Shown in pieces: positions 9,158-17,928 of a stretch of DNA of 64,000 nucleotides. The notes beneath the pieces are model-generated. The model ran no database searches. It worked only from the letters and a program-made list of their open reading frames with translations, and was not told the origin of the DNA. The position numbers and the translations under genes are program-made. This stretch comes from UBA8389 sp035719105 (GTDB taxonomy: Bacteria > Bacteroidota > Bacteroidia > Bacteroidales > UBA1402). Location: positions 186,001 to 250,000 of the forward strand of contig DASTGN010000006.1 in assembly GCA_035719105.1 (NCBI GenBank), given 5' to 3'. The first letter of the stretch is position 1. The number at the start of each line of letters is the position of its first letter.

Positions 9158-10468
9158 ATGTATAGAACTAGTAACTACAATTATGTTGTAGAGTGTGAAA
9201 GCGAAGTAATCTTATACAATAGCCTATCAGACACACCATTTGTTTTCCTTAATGATGAATTTACCAAAATTCAAGAGTTGCTAATTGATCTTAGTACATT
9301 TGAAGAGTTGTATAAAGGAATATTTGAATCTTTTGTAAAGGGGGGCTTCATTATTGACACTGATTTCAGTGAATTGGAATTTATAAAAATCCAGAATAAA
9401 AGAAAAATTTATTCTGATTCAGGCTATCATATTACAATTAATCCAACATTAGATTGTAATGTACAATGTTGGTACTGCATTGTAAAAGAGGAAAAGGCGG
9501 ATTATAAGAACACGATAATGTCTTCAAATACCGTAGAAAAGGTAAAGAAGTTATTATATAATAAGATTATTAATGAAAATGTTAAAAGCCTTCACTTAGC
9601 ATGGTTTGGTGGAGAACCTACGATGTATTATCAAGATGTTGTTAAGCCAATTTGCATGTATTTGGAGAGTTTAAAGAGTAAAAGGCCTGTTTCAATTGAA
9701 AATTCAATAACCACAAACGCAACTCTACTAAGTATTGAGATGTTGAAAGAAATGCGAGAATTCAATTTTAAGTCATTCCAGATTCCAATTGATGGTAATC
9801 GTAGAAAGCATGATTCGGTGAAACATATGGAGGGATTAGGCACGTACGACAGTGTGATGATGAATATACATAACATAAGAAGGTTCCTGCCTAATTCACA
9901 TATCACGATCAGAATTAATTATGATAGGCAGACACTTAAGAATATTGAAGAAATCATTCAAGATTTACCTGAACCCTCTACTTATATTTCTCTTGATTTT
10001 CAAAGAGTTTGGCAGATTCCATTAAAAGATGATGAATATGAATTGCTATTAGAAGCAAAAAAGAGATTCTCAAATCTGGGGTATTCTAATGGTTATTGGG
10101 CGTATGTGCCATGCCGTTTTTACAGATGTTATGCAGATAAATACAACTATTTTGTAATTAATTACGATGGAAATATTTTTAAATGTGCAGCACGTGATTA
10201 TTCAGAAGAAAGTAAACTTGGACATATAAATGATGATGGAAATATTTTAGAGAATAAGCAAATGATCAGCCAGATGTATTCGAAATGTACATTTGAAAAC
10301 AAAAAATGCATGGAGTGTAAACATCTGCCATTGTGCTTTGGCCCTTGTATACAAAAGAATTATGAGCGTTCACTTGTTGGTGAAGAACCTGAATGTATTT
10401 TTTCCTCAACTGAAATGAGCATTAATTCTTTTATAATCGAACGAACAAAAGAAATGAATTTGCTTTAA
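9158..10468 (+). CDS. Radical SAM/SPASM peptide maturase
   Basis: A 436-residue radical SAM enzyme expected to modify the adjacent precursor. The SAM-cluster motif is CNVQCWYC (CxxxCxxC) near residue 105, followed by the glycine-rich SAM site WFGGEPTMYY. The N-terminal roughly 90 residues resemble the peptide-recognition region of such maturases. The C-terminal SPASM/twitch region has FKCAARD, then CTFENKKCMECKHLPLCFGPC and a late EPEC, enough cysteines for two auxiliary [4Fe-4S] clusters. This layout fits the GG-Bacteroidales rSAM maturase group. The gene is AT-rich like its precursor. No partner pseudo-rSAM, peptidase or ABC exporter is encoded next to it, so processing may be done from elsewhere in the genome. 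Confidence 0.9.
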   Translation: MYRTSNYNYVVECESEVILYNSLSDTPFVFLNDEFTKIQELLIDLSTFEELYKGIFESFVKGGFIIDTDFSELEFIKIQNKRKIYSDSGYHITINPTLDCNVQCWYCIVKEEKADYKNTIMSSNTVEKVKKLLYNKIINENVKSLHLAWFGGEPTMYYQDVVKPICMYLESLKSKRPVSIENSITTNATLLSIEMLKEMREFNFKSFQIPIDGNRRKHDSVKHMEGLGTYDSVMMNIHNIRRFLPNSHITIRINYDRQTLKNIEEIIQDLPEPSTYISLDFQRVWQIPLKDDEYELLLEAKKRFSNLGYSNGYWAYVPCRFYRCYADKYNYFVINYDGNIFKCAARDYSEESKLGHINDDGNILENKQMISQMYSKCTFENKKCMECKHLPLCFGPCIQKNYERSLVGEEPECIFSSTEMSINSFIIERTKEMNLL

Positions 10469-10558
10469 CTCATCGATTATTTGTGAATCAGGATTTGATT
10501 TTGTCTTATACTGAAAAAAGTTTACACATTATAAACCAAAAATGTAAACTTAGAAAGT

Positions 10559-10957
10559 ATGATTACCGAGAATCCATTACGCATTTACGCCAGAGCTCAA
10601 AAGAAAGATGAAGCAAAGCTTGCCATCATTCGTGATTACATGGAAAACCACCTGAGTCCTGAGGATGTGCTTTTAAAATACCACCTCAACGACAAGTATT
10701 TGTTCTATCAATGGGTCGGGCAATACCTGTCAAAGTCGTTATCTTTGTCCGACTCCAAAGAAATGGATACGGACATGAAGAAAGTAAAAGACAACATCGC
10801 CACCCTTTCCGACCTAGAGAAGGATCTACGCATAAAGAGCCTGGAAAAAGCTTTGGAACAAGAGAAACTCCGCTCCAGAAGCTTCGAGGTTATGATCGAT
10901 GTGGCTGAGAAACAGCTTAACATACCGATCAGAAAAAAAGCTGGCACCAAACAGTGA
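10559..10957 (+). CDS. IS3-family transposase OrfA
   Basis: A 132-residue protein with an N-terminal helix-turn-helix-like region (residues about 15-55, including YHLNDKYLFYQWVGQY) and a C-terminal charged, leucine-rich coiled-coil stretch (SDLEKDLRIKSLEKALEQEK). This is the usual layout of OrfA in the IS3/IS150 group, where it binds the terminal repeats and is fused to OrfB by frameshifting. The last four bases overlap the orfB remnant. Base composition is closer to the chromosome than to the neighbouring RiPP genes. Alone it is probably inert. Confidence 0.75.
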   Translation: MITENPLRIYARAQKKDEAKLAIIRDYMENHLSPEDVLLKYHLNDKYLFYQWVGQYLSKSLSLSDSKEMDTDMKKVKDNIATLSDLEKDLRIKSLEKALEQEKLRSRSFEVMIDVAEKQLNIPIRKKAGTKQ

Positions 10958-11175
10958 GTGTACTCCGCGAAGAATTTCCCAAACAAGGGATGGACACACT
11001 TTGCGGGCTGTTTGGCTATAGTAGGCAGGCTTACTATCAGTACGTTGCTGAGAATGAATACCGTGACAACGCTATCACATCGTTAATCTTCGAGGTTGTC
11101 CGCAACTTTCGCAAAGATGCCCCATGGATGGGGATTATCAAACTTCATTACCTGCAACTTACTTTTTTTCAGTAG
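10954..11175 (+). pseudogene. IS3-family transposase OrfB, truncated
   Basis: A GTG at 10954 overlaps the stop of orfA and opens a frame of 73 codons. The peptide has the typical OrfB beginning (LCGLFGYSRQAYYQYVAENEY) and reaches APWMGIIKLHYL, then runs into the right IS end and stops. The integrase catalytic domain with its DDE residues, about 200 residues, is missing. The break lies between about 11155 and 11161. Confidence 0.75.
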
Positions 11176-11423
11176 AAGTCATAAAAGAAATGTTAATAAT
11201 AATATAATAATAAATACAATAAAATAACATAACTTTGATGATGAATAGTAGGTTTAATGAACAAACGTAAAGTGATAATTTAATGAAACAAATATCAATT
11301 AGTAAAACAATCTTTCTTATAAATAGTAGAAATAATTCTATTGTATGCATTGCTTATACTATTAATATTTCTACTTTTGCAAGATGGGTCTTAAATAAAT
11401 TTTAGCCCCAATAGATATTGAAT

Positions 11424-11659
11424 ATCACTGGTGTCCCGTTGAAGTTTTTTAAGATACTTGTAACATACTGAAATATAGCATTATATTGCTTCTATTATTT
11501 TCAACGATTTGAATTTTGATTCCGTGATTTGATTGAAGATAACTTACTTTGTCAATTGATTATAAAAAATGATTGCTGAAATTCAATCAATTACGAAATA
11601 TTGTTCTGGTATTATTTGATGTATTGAGTTCTCTAAAAGTTAAACGGGACAGTAGTGAT
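11424..11659. mobile_element. MITE-like element, 236 bases
   Basis: The left end (ATCACTGGTGTCCCGTTGAA at 11424) and the right end read inward from 11659 (ATCACTACTGTCCCGTTTAA) form terminal inverted repeats of about 25 bases with four mismatches. The interior is AT-rich and has no coding frame of note. The right end stops six bases before the hicB start codon, so the element may carry the present hicB promoter. The ends resemble IS4-type termini of Bacteroidetes (recalled, not checked). Between the IS3 remnant and this element (11182-11423) there is only AT-rich spacer. Confidence 0.6.
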
Positions 11660-11664
11660 TGAAT

Positions 11665-12069
11665 ATGAAAAGAATTGAAGCAACATTCACTCGTTCCAAA
11701 GATGGTTTTTTCAATGTGCATTGCAATAATGAAATGTTTTCAGGTGGTGGTGATACTCTCGAAGCTGCCAAAGATAACATGTTGGAACAGATGCTGTTTT
11801 ACAAACAAACAGCAATAGAAGATCATTTTGATTATCCGAATTTTCTTGACAATGAGTTTGAAATCATATACAAATTGGATACAGCCAGTTTTTTAGAATA
11901 TTATTCTGGAATATTGAGTCTTTCTGGGTTGGAAAAATTGACTGGAATTCATCAAAAGCAATTGTGGAATTATCTTCATCATAAGTCTGTGCCTCGCAGA
12001 AAGCAAGTAGAACGCATCGAGCAAGCACTTCATCGCTTCGGTTCGGAATTACAATCCATATCGTTGTAA
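11665..12069 (+). CDS. hicB: HicB-family antitoxin, orphan
   Basis: A 134-residue protein. The N-terminal partial RNase H-like HicB fold is at residues 1-60 (KDGFFNVHCNNEMFSGGGDTLEAAKDNM). A C-terminal helix-turn-helix (LSGLEKLTGIHQKQLWNYLHHKSVPRRKQVERIEQAL) binds the operator in this family. The ATG at 11665 is preferred over the in-frame TTG at 11659, which lies inside the end of the MITE. The cognate HicA ribonuclease normally sits directly beside hicB. None is found in the 480 bases upstream, nor downstream before the GH146 gene. It may be a leftover after loss of hicA through the insertions to its left, or a stand-alone regulator. Confidence 0.8.
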   Translation: MKRIEATFTRSKDGFFNVHCNNEMFSGGGDTLEAAKDNMLEQMLFYKQTAIEDHFDYPNFLDNEFEIIYKLDTASFLEYYSGILSLSGLEKLTGIHQKQLWNYLHHKSVPRRKQVERIEQALHRFGSELQSISL

Positions 12070-12133
12070 TTTGTGGTTTTATGGTGATTGGTTTTTCAAT
12101 TAAAATTAGTAGCGAATCTCAACCAACAAAAGT

Positions 12134-15100
12134 ATGCTTAACCGAATTCTGCTTTCCCTTTGCATCGCACTACTCACTGTTTTCAATGGCGTTTCGCAAG
12201 AAAAACTGTACCCGAACACGTTTCCGCTTGGTGATGTGTCGCTGTTGGACGGTCCTTTCAAGCATGCCCGCGACCTAAATATACAAACGCTTCTGAAATA
12301 CGATGTCGACCGTTTGTTGGCACCTTATCGGAAGGAAGCCGGTTTGCCAGCCAAAGCAAAAAGTTTCGAAAACTGGAGCGGTTTGGACGGACATGTCGGA
12401 GGGCATTATCTTTCTGCGTTGGCTATCAACTACGCCGCTACTGGTGATACTGCCTGCAAACGTCGAATGGATTACATGATATACGAACTGAAGGGTTGTC
12501 AAGCGGCAAACGCTAGGAACAATCCGACATGGGGAGTAGGTTATGTCGGCGGTGTTCCCAACAGCAAGAGTGTTTGGACAAGTGTAAAATCGGCAGATTT
12601 CAAAGCATTTAAGTCAGCTTGGGTTCCTTGGTACAACTTGCATAAAACATATGCAGGTCTTCGCGATGCATGGAATTACGGTGGAAATAAAACGGCCAAA
12701 TCCATGTTTCTGTCCTTTTGTGATTGGGGTATTCGAATCACTTCTGAATTATCCGACGCTCAAATGGAAACCATGCTCCAAACGGAACACGGTGGTATGA
12801 ACGAAATCTTTGCGGATGCGTATCAAATGACCGGCCAAGTGAACTATCTGAATGCAGCCCGACGTTTCTCCCACAAAGTCTTTTTAAATAAACTGGGAGC
12901 AGGCATGGATAATCTGGACAACGTTCATGCCAACACGCAGATACCCAAAATAGTGGGTTTTCAACGCATCGCCGAGCTGACGCACGATTCGACCTATACA
13001 ACGGCCAGTGCCTTCTTTTGGGAAACGGTTACTAGTAAAAGGAGTTTGGCTTTGGGCGGAAACAGTCGGAGAGAGTTTTTCCCTTCTGCGCCCGCCTGCA
13101 GCGATTATGTCAATGTGCCGGAAGGTCCTGAATCGTGCAACACAAACAACATGTTGAAGTTGACACAGGATTTATTCCGAATGAACCCCGAGGCAAAGTA
13201 CGTTGACTTTTATGAACGAGCATTGTACAATCACATACTTTCCACGCAACATCCCGATCATGGGGGTTACGTCTATTTTACCTCGGCGCGTCCACGGCAT
13301 TACAGGGTCTATTCAGCACCGAACGAGGCTATGTGGTGTTGTGTGGGAACCGGTATGGAGAACCACGGAAAATACGGAGAGTTCATTTATGCTCATGCCC
13401 ACGACACGTTGTTTGTCAATTTATTCATTGCTTCCGAACTGAATTGGAAAGAAAAGAAAGTCAGAATCAAACAGGAAACGGCTTTTCCGGACGAAGAACG
13501 AACCAAACTGACCTTTTCTGTCGCTGCACCCACCCGATTCAAGCTGTTGATTCGCCATCCTTCTTGGGTTCCGGTTGATGCGTTCAAAATTCTGATTGGC
13601 AAAGATACGCTGAACATTTCCTCAAAACCTTCCTCCTACATCGTGTTAGACCGAATCTGGAAGGGTGGCGAAGTGGTCACCGTCTTGTTGCCCATGCACC
13701 CAACGTTGGAGCAGCTGCCGAACGTTCCCGATTATGTTGCTGTGATGCAAGGACCCATTTTGCTGGGTGCAAAAACTGGAACTGAAAACTTGACCGGTTT
13801 GATAGCCGATGGCAGTCGCTGGGGGCATATAGCCAATGGCCCGCTATTGCCCTTGGATAAAGCGCCAATCATGGTGGGCGACCGACGAACCCTTCTCTCC
13901 AAATTGATTCCTGTTGCAGGCAAACCGTTGACCTTTACCGCCCCCGGCCTTTTTGCAAACAAAGCCGATTCAGCTTTGGTGTTGGAACCTTTTTTCAGAA
14001 TTCACGACGCTCGGTATATGATGTATTGGTTGAATCTGAGCAAGGATCAGTACAAATCGGTGTTGGATTCATTGGCAATTGTGCAGCAGGCCGCATTGGA
14101 ACTGGAGGCGCGCACGTTGGACAAAGTGGTTCCGGGAGAACAACAACCCGAAGTAGATCATAAAATGACTTCCAAAAACTCTTATACAGGTAATTATCAG
14201 AATGAATCGTGGCGAGATGTCCGAAAAGGCGGGTTCGTCCGTTACAGCATGTTGACTCGAAAACAGATTGATCTATCCTTGATGGTACGTTATTGGGGAA
14301 ATGATAAGGGCAACAGAGCTTTTGACATTTTGATTGATGGGGTAAAGTTGGTGAGTGAACAGATTTCTGGCAAATGGAATAAATCGACATTTGTGAATCA
14401 GGAATATCCCATTCCGAACTCGATGACGGCTGGGAAGGACACGATTTTGGTTCAATTCCAACCCGATGGTGCCGATTCGACGAATGTGGCCGGTGGCATT
14501 TATTTCGTACGGGTTTTAAAACCTGCTGCGACAACGCAAATCCCATTGGAACTCAATAAGAAGCTGAAAACCAGCGCTTACCTTTTTGTCTATTTTACCG
14601 GAAACAAAAAGGACGAAGAGGCCATTCGATTTGCTGTCAGCAACGATGGTTACCATTATTGGGCTTTGAACAACAATCAGCCGGTCGTAGACTCGAAAGT
14701 AATCAGTTCAACGGGCGGGGTTCGAGATCCCCATATTCTCCGATGCGAAGACGGGAAAACCTATTACATGGTGGCAACCGATATGGTTACCGCCAATGGC
14801 TGGGATTCCAATCGAGCCATGGTGCTGATGAAATCCACCGATCTCATTCATTGGACTTCCAACGTGGTCAATATTCAGAAAAAATACCTTGGAAATGAAG
14901 ATTTGAAACGTGTTTGGGCTCCGCAAACCATTTTCGACGCCAAAGTTGGTAAATACCTGGTTTATTGGTCGATGAAACACGGAAACACGAATGACATCAT
15001 TTATTATGCCTACGCCAATCCTGAGTTTACGGATATTGAAGGAACCCCAAAACCGTTGTTCATTCCAAAGTCAGGCGATTTGTGCATCGATGGAGACATC

Positions 15101-16411
15101 ATTTTAAAAGATGGGGTCTATCATTTGTTTCGCAAAACGGCGAACAAACAGGGTTCGGGTCTGAAAGTGGCGACCACCACCGATCTCACTTCAGGCATTT
15201 GGATGGAAGATGAATCGTATGTTCAGCCGACCAAGGAGGATGTAGAGGGTTCCGGCATTTTCAAACTGAATAATTCGGAATCGTATGTCCTGATGTACGA
15301 TTTGTACAGAAAAGGGAAATATCAATTTACGCAAAGCTCCGATTTGGAGCATTTTACAATTATAGATACGGAAGTGAGCATGAACTTCAAACCCCGGCAC
15401 GGAACGGTCATGCCCATTACGAGAGATGAATTGAGGGCGCTGACCAAACAATGGGGGCTGCCTGCCGGATATCCGGAAATCAACAACAATCCAGTGTTGA
15501 ACGGTTACTATGCAGATCCAGAAGTGCTTTACTCCAACAAAACCAAGAAATTCTACCTGTATCCGACCAGCGACGGATTTACCGATTGGAGTGGTACCTA
15601 TTTCAAAGCCTTTTCGTCGGAGAATTTGATTGATTGGAAAGACGAAGGAGTCATTCTTGATCTGCCCAAGGACGTGAGTTGGGGTAAGAAGAATGCTTGG
15701 GCGCCTTGCATTGTCGAAAAAAAGGTAAAAGGCAAATGGCGGTATTTTTACTATTTTACAGCGGATAAGAAAATTGGTGTTGCCGTTTCCGATAACCCGA
15801 CCGGTCCCTTCGTGGACTTGGGCAAACCCTTGATTGACACCAAACCAAAGGGTGTCCGGGGCGGACAAATCATCGATCAAGACGTGTTCACCGATCCCAA
15901 AACCGGGAAAAGCTATTTGTACTGGGGCAATGGATTTATGGCAGGAGCCGAATTGAATAAAGATATGACTTCGATCAAGGAAAGCACGTTGACCTTGTTG
16001 ACCCCTAAAAAGACCTTTCGCGAAGGAACCTACGTCTTTTATCGGAAAGGGTTGTATTATTTCCTCTGGTCGGAAAATGATACCCGAAGCGAAGATTATC
16101 GGGTTCGTTACGGCACTTCAAAATCGCCCTTGGGTCCGATAGATGTGCCCGATCAAAACTTGGTGATTGCCAAAGACACGGCACAAGGCATTTACGGTAC
16201 CGGACACAATTCCATCCTACAAATTCCAGGCAAAGACGAATGGTACATTGTTTACCACCGCTTCTCCTACCCAGACGGCATCAAAATGGGTCGAGCAGCT
16301 GGTTACAACCGAGAAGTGTGCATCGACAAAATGGAATTCAATGCCGACGGAAGTATTCGGCAGGTTGTACCGACTCACAAAGGCATTGCTCCGGTCAAAG
16401 CATCTAATTAA
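12134..16411 (+). CDS. Three-module arabinan/side-chain hydrolase: GH146-like plus two GH43
   Basis: A 1425-residue secreted enzyme with an N-terminal signal peptide. Residues about 25-620 form a DUF1680/beta-L-arabinofuranosidase module. The Zn/cysteine-glycosidase residues are E333 and C335 (GPESCNTNNML) and C402-C403 (MWCCVGTGMENH); the CCVGTG form points to GH146 rather than GH127. A beta-sandwich linker follows to about 810. The first five-bladed GH43 module has D865 (GGVRDPHIL), D986/D988 (CIDGDII) and E1038. The second GH43 module has D1128 (GYYADPEV), D1250 (DQDVFTD) and E1297 (EGTYVF). Every catalytic acid is thus present in each module. Cleavage of arabinose-containing pectic side chains is likely, but the GH43 specificity is open. 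Its last four bases overlap the convergent GHL10 gene. Confidence 0.92.
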   Translation: MLNRILLSLCIALLTVFNGVSQEKLYPNTFPLGDVSLLDGPFKHARDLNIQTLLKYDVDRLLAPYRKEAGLPAKAKSFENWSGLDGHVGGHYLSALAINYAATGDTACKRRMDYMIYELKGCQAANARNNPTWGVGYVGGVPNSKSVWTSVKSADFKAFKSAWVPWYNLHKTYAGLRDAWNYGGNKTAKSMFLSFCDWGIRITSELSDAQMETMLQTEHGGMNEIFADAYQMTGQVNYLNAARRFSHKVFLNKLGAGMDNLDNVHANTQIPKIVGFQRIAELTHDSTYTTASAFFWETVTSKRSLALGGNSRREFFPSAPACSDYVNVPEGPESCNTNNMLKLTQDLFRMNPEAKYVDFYERALYNHILSTQHPDHGGYVYFTSARPRHYRVYSAPNEAMWCCVGTGMENHGKYGEFIYAHAHDTLFVNLFIASELNWKEKKVRIKQETAFPDEERTKLTFSVAAPTRFKLLIRHPSWVPVDAFKILIGKDTLNISSKPSSYIVLDRIWKGGEVVTVLLPMHPTLEQLPNVPDYVAVMQGPILLGAKTGTENLTGLIADGSRWGHIANGPLLPLDKAPIMVGDRRTLLSKLIPVAGKPLTFTAPGLFANKADSALVLEPFFRIHDARYMMYWLNLSKDQYKSVLDSLAIVQQAALELEARTLDKVVPGEQQPEVDHKMTSKNSYTGNYQNESWRDVRKGGFVRYSMLTRKQIDLSLMVRYWGNDKGNRAFDILIDGVKLVSEQISGKWNKSTFVNQEYPIPNSMTAGKDTILVQFQPDGADSTNVAGGIYFVRVLKPAATTQIPLELNKKLKTSAYLFVYFTGNKKDEEAIRFAVSNDGYHYWALNNNQPVVDSKVISSTGGVRDPHILRCEDGKTYYMVATDMVTANGWDSNRAMVLMKSTDLIHWTSNVVNIQKKYLGNEDLKRVWAPQTIFDAKVGKYLVYWSMKHGNTNDIIYYAYANPEFTDIEGTPKPLFIPKSGDLCIDGDIILKDGVYHLFRKTANKQGSGLKVATTTDLTSGIWMEDESYVQPTKEDVEGSGIFKLNNSESYVLMYDLYRKGKYQFTQSSDLEHFTIIDTEVSMNFKPRHGTVMPITRDELRALTKQWGLPAGYPEINNNPVLNGYYADPEVLYSNKTKKFYLYPTSDGFTDWSGTYFKAFSSENLIDWKDEGVILDLPKDVSWGKKNAWAPCIVEKKVKGKWRYFYYFTADKKIGVAVSDNPTGPFVDLGKPLIDTKPKGVRGGQIIDQDVFTDPKTGKSYLYWGNGFMAGAELNKDMTSIKESTLTLLTPKKTFREGTYVFYRKGLYYFLWSENDTRSEDYRVRYGTSKSPLGPIDVPDQNLVIAKDTAQGIYGTGHNSILQIPGKDEWYIVYHRFSYPDGIKMGRAAGYNREVCIDKMEFNADGSIRQVVPTHKGIAPVKASN

Positions 16412-17901
16412 GGCATCACGAGGGTTTGCGGTGCACTTTCGTTGTGGCAACGATCTACGGCAGTCACGACAAAAACGGGTTTGCTCCTCATCCATGAGGG
16501 AACCTCGATGAAGGTTTCGCGCGTTATTTTCAGGATGTTCCTTGGGTCGTTAAAATTTTGTTCCACTCCTCTTTTGAATCTGTAAACGACAAAATAGGCC
16601 GATTTGTCCAGTTCCTCAGAGGTTGTAGAGGCTTTCCAAGAAAGCACCGACTTCCCCGCGGCATTTTTATTCCAACTCAGATCTTCTACCGTTTTTGGTG
16701 GTTGTTGGTCGTAGATATTGTCAGCAGGCAAAAGGGCAGGATACTTGAAATAGTTCTCCCGAAGGCTGTCGCAGATGTGCCCGGCGTTGTTCTCGAGCTC
16801 GTATGCTGGCCAAAAGCAGTGACCGGTGATGCGTGGATCCAAAACGGCCAGTGCCATTTTACGATTCAGCTGGGACTTGCCGGAAGTATCCAGTTTCATA
16901 GTCCGTAAAACGTCTTGACCAATATACAAGGGCTTGCCCGCATTGTTGTCGGCCCACCATTTCAACAGCGTGGTATAGTCTGCAGCCCGGTGACCGATTT
17001 CCCAATAAAGCTGTGGAATGTTGTAGTCCACCCAACCTTTTTGAACCCAAGTCAATACGTCCGCATAGAGGTCGTCGTAATTGCTCAGACCGTTGGTTTT
17101 GCTGCCTTTGGGGTCGTTTTTCAAGTTACGCCAGATACCGAAAGGGCTGACTCCGAAACGAACCCAAGGTTTGATTTCATGAATGACCGAGTGCAAATCG
17201 CGAATCAAGATGTTTACATTTTCACGGCGCCAGTCAGCTTTACGATCTGGTGTGAAACCCATGGCAAAACCGTATATCCTGAAACTGTTGGCATCCCCAA
17301 ACTCCTTTCCTGCAACAGGATAGGGATAAAAATAATCATCCATGTGCACGGCGTCAATATCGTAATGTCGCACCAGGTCTCGTACCACTTCTTTGATGAA
17401 CGAACGGCATTCGGGATTGCCCGGATCGAACCAAGTCAAATCGCCGTATTGAATGAACCATTCAGGATGCTTGAAATAGACGTGTCCGGGAGCAAAAGGC
17501 TTGCTCATGGAGACTCTGGCCCGATAGGGATTCATCCAAGCGTGAATTTCCATATTGCGATGGTGGCATTCCTCAATCAAAAAAGCCAGTGGGTCCCAAC
17601 CCGGATCCTTGCCCTGAGTTCCGGTAATATAACGGCTCCAGGGTTCCAATTGCGATTGGTACCATGCATCGGCTTCTGGCCGAACTTGAAAAAGAACAGC
17701 GTTGATGCCGTCTTTTTGAAGGCTGTCCAAAAGATTGACGAAATAGGCTTGCATTGCCGGTTTCGTCATGGTTGCGTACTTGGATTGCCCGACAGTGTGA
17801 ACCCAAGCTGCTCTGAATTCGCGTTTGGGCGGAATTTGCGCGCTTAGATTCGTGGCAAGAAATAAGGTGAGCAATAGGATGCTGAATCGGGTATGTGACA
17901 T
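16408..17901 (-). CDS. GHL10 (glycosyl hydrolase-like 10, YngK type) secreted protein
   Basis: A 497-residue protein with a cleavable signal peptide. The body is a (beta/alpha)8 barrel of the GHL10/DUF187 family: PKREFRAAWVHTVGQ at the start, then INAVLFQVRPEADAWYQ, HAWMNPYRARV, IDAVHMDDYFYPYP and VDYNIPQLYWEIGH. The C-terminal part (about 405-497) looks like a fibronectin-type domain. Proteins of this family are predicted glycoside hydrolases, and related enzymes act on peptidoglycan-like or other glycans, so the substrate remains undetermined here. It is transcribed alone from a promoter facing uvrA and ends inside the stop region of the convergent GH146 gene. A role in the surrounding polysaccharide region is possible but not shown. 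Confidence 0.85.
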   Translation of the reverse strand: MSHTRFSILLLTLFLATNLSAQIPPKREFRAAWVHTVGQSKYATMTKPAMQAYFVNLLDSLQKDGINAVLFQVRPEADAWYQSQLEPWSRYITGTQGKDPGWDPLAFLIEECHHRNMEIHAWMNPYRARVSMSKPFAPGHVYFKHPEWFIQYGDLTWFDPGNPECRSFIKEVVRDLVRHYDIDAVHMDDYFYPYPVAGKEFGDANSFRIYGFAMGFTPDRKADWRRENVNILIRDLHSVIHEIKPWVRFGVSPFGIWRNLKNDPKGSKTNGLSNYDDLYADVLTWVQKGWVDYNIPQLYWEIGHRAADYTTLLKWWADNNAGKPLYIGQDVLRTMKLDTSGKSQLNRKMALAVLDPRITGHCFWPAYELENNAGHICDSLRENYFKYPALLPADNIYDQQPPKTVEDLSWNKNAAGKSVLSWKASTTSEELDKSAYFVVYRFKRGVEQNFNDPRNILKITRETFIEVPSWMRSKPVFVVTAVDRCHNESAPQTLVMP

Positions 17902-17928
17902 ATCGTGTTCAGAAAAGTTAAACGTTTA

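Larger units (their letters stand above)
10502..11181 (+). mobile_element. Internally deleted IS3-family element with both termini
   Basis: The left end begins TGTCTTATACTGAAAAAAGT at 10502. The right end, read inward from 11181, is TGACTTCTACTGAAAAAAAG. They agree at all but two positions and a one-base gap, which fits terminal inverted repeats starting with TG. Inside are an intact orfA and an orfB that loses homology after about 67 codons. The element is 680 bases, about half the usual IS3 length, so most of the DDE domain of orfB is gone. A further inverted repeat (10518-10526, 10543-10551) sits just inside the left end. No clear target duplication is visible. It cannot transpose by itself but could be mobilised in trans. 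Confidence 0.72.

Noticed and set aside
6437..11183. Attachment-site duplication of an integrative element
   Set aside because: No integrase or excisionase lies between the repeats, and the right copy coincides with an IS3 terminus, which explains it better.
11182..11664. A hicA toxin gene upstream of hicB
   Set aside because: All frames in the interval were read. None gives a HicA-like sequence with its conserved Gly-Ser-His segment.
15191..15880. A 229-codon minus-strand frame
   Set aside because: It is antisense to the GH43 modules with their catalytic residues, so it is a shadow.
16915..17847. A 310-codon plus-strand frame
   Set aside because: It is antisense to the GHL10 gene, which has a signal peptide and family motifs. 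The opposite frame shows none.
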